Positions 63,799 to 64,000 of a stretch of 64,000 nt of DNA are shown here, one piece after another. The stretch spans positions 97,574 through 161,573 of the forward strand of contig MCFE01000123.1 of assembly GCA_002104905.1 (NCBI GenBank). Reading direction: 5' to 3'. The translations under genes and the position numbers were made by a program. The notes under the pieces were generated by a model that saw nothing but the letters and a program-made list of their open reading frames with translations, was not told the DNA's origin and did no database searches. Origin of the DNA: Basidiobolus meristosporus CBS 931.73 (Eukaryota; Basidiobolomycota; Basidiobolomycetes; Basidiobolales; Basidiobolaceae). Position 1 is the first letter of the stretch. Every line of letters starts with the position of its first letter.

Positions 63799-63839
<41 letters not shown>

Positions 63840-64000
63840 GGTTAGGGTTAGGGTTAGGGTTAGGGTTAGGGTTAGGGTTAGGGTTAGGGTTAGGGTTAGG
63901 GTTAGGGTTAGGGTTAGGGTTAGGGTTAGGGTTAGGGTTAGGGTTAGGGTTAGGGTTAGGGTTAGGGTTAGGGTTAGGGTTAGGGTTAGGGTTAGGGTTA
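63799..64000 (+). repeat. terminal telomere, (TTAGGG)n
   Basis: About 33 TTAGGG units with one TTTAGGG variant near 63818, running to the window's end in the 5'-3' G-rich orientation expected of a right chromosome end. Confidence 0.97.

Overview
The window is a chromosome end of an intron-bearing fungus. Its last 202 bases are an uninterrupted (TTAGGG)n telomere at the right edge. Fungal-type genes fill the middle: GLE1, the ER factor PHO88/SND3, the mitochondrial helicase MRH4, RAD14/XPA, an ENA-type sodium ATPase, a PPxY arrestin adaptor and a Ssp1/CaMKK-type kinase. Introns are short (about 45-70 nt, GT..AG). MRH4 and the ENA ATPase point to Ascomycota. I cannot name the species, and intron density argues against a typical budding yeast.

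Layout: (1) 1-10.7 kb is an AT-rich graveyard of Ty1/copia-type LTR elements. It holds one nearly complete but mutated element (5424-9872, minus strand) carrying a nested solo LTR, plus fragments, isolated LTRs, an inverted LTR-like pair and decayed coding-like sequence. (2) 10.7-54.5 kb is a gene island of about 19 genes on both strands: NAD(P)-dependent oxidoreductase, GLE1, PI31, GH9 glucanase, tetraspanin, arrestin, SND3, small secreted protein, MRH4, TATDN1, ENA ATPase, CaMKK-type kinase, XPA/RAD14, CS-Sel1 membrane protein, PTP-like phosphatase, Nudix protein, CTU2/NCS2, DeoC and Dal5-type transporter. Nearer the end come a repetitive Gly/Asn-rich secreted protein, a possible SUKH protein and an alpha/beta hydrolase. 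(3) 54.7-55.95 kb is a second copia cluster that stops abruptly where telomeric repeat begins. (4) 55.95-64.0 kb is a telomere-embedded retroelement array: two LINE subfamilies and a tRNA-headed SINE, all in the same orientation (3' end inward), separated by short TTAGGG tracts.

The most interesting system is this array. LINEs and SINEs share a short 3' tail with a conserved hairpin (TCACC..GGTGA) followed directly by C-rich telomeric sequence. Their orientation is the one expected if reverse transcription is primed from a TTAGGG 3' end. The full-length LINE has ORF1 and ORF2 in one frame, separated by one UGA in the known leaky context UGA-CUA. The SINE carries four short hairpins whose stems differ by compensatory changes.

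Several conserved genes (GLE1, MRH4, the Gly-rich gene, LINE ORF2) contain single-base frame breaks that look at least partly like sequence errors. Exon boundaries below are by eye; gene ends are firmer than internal splice sites.
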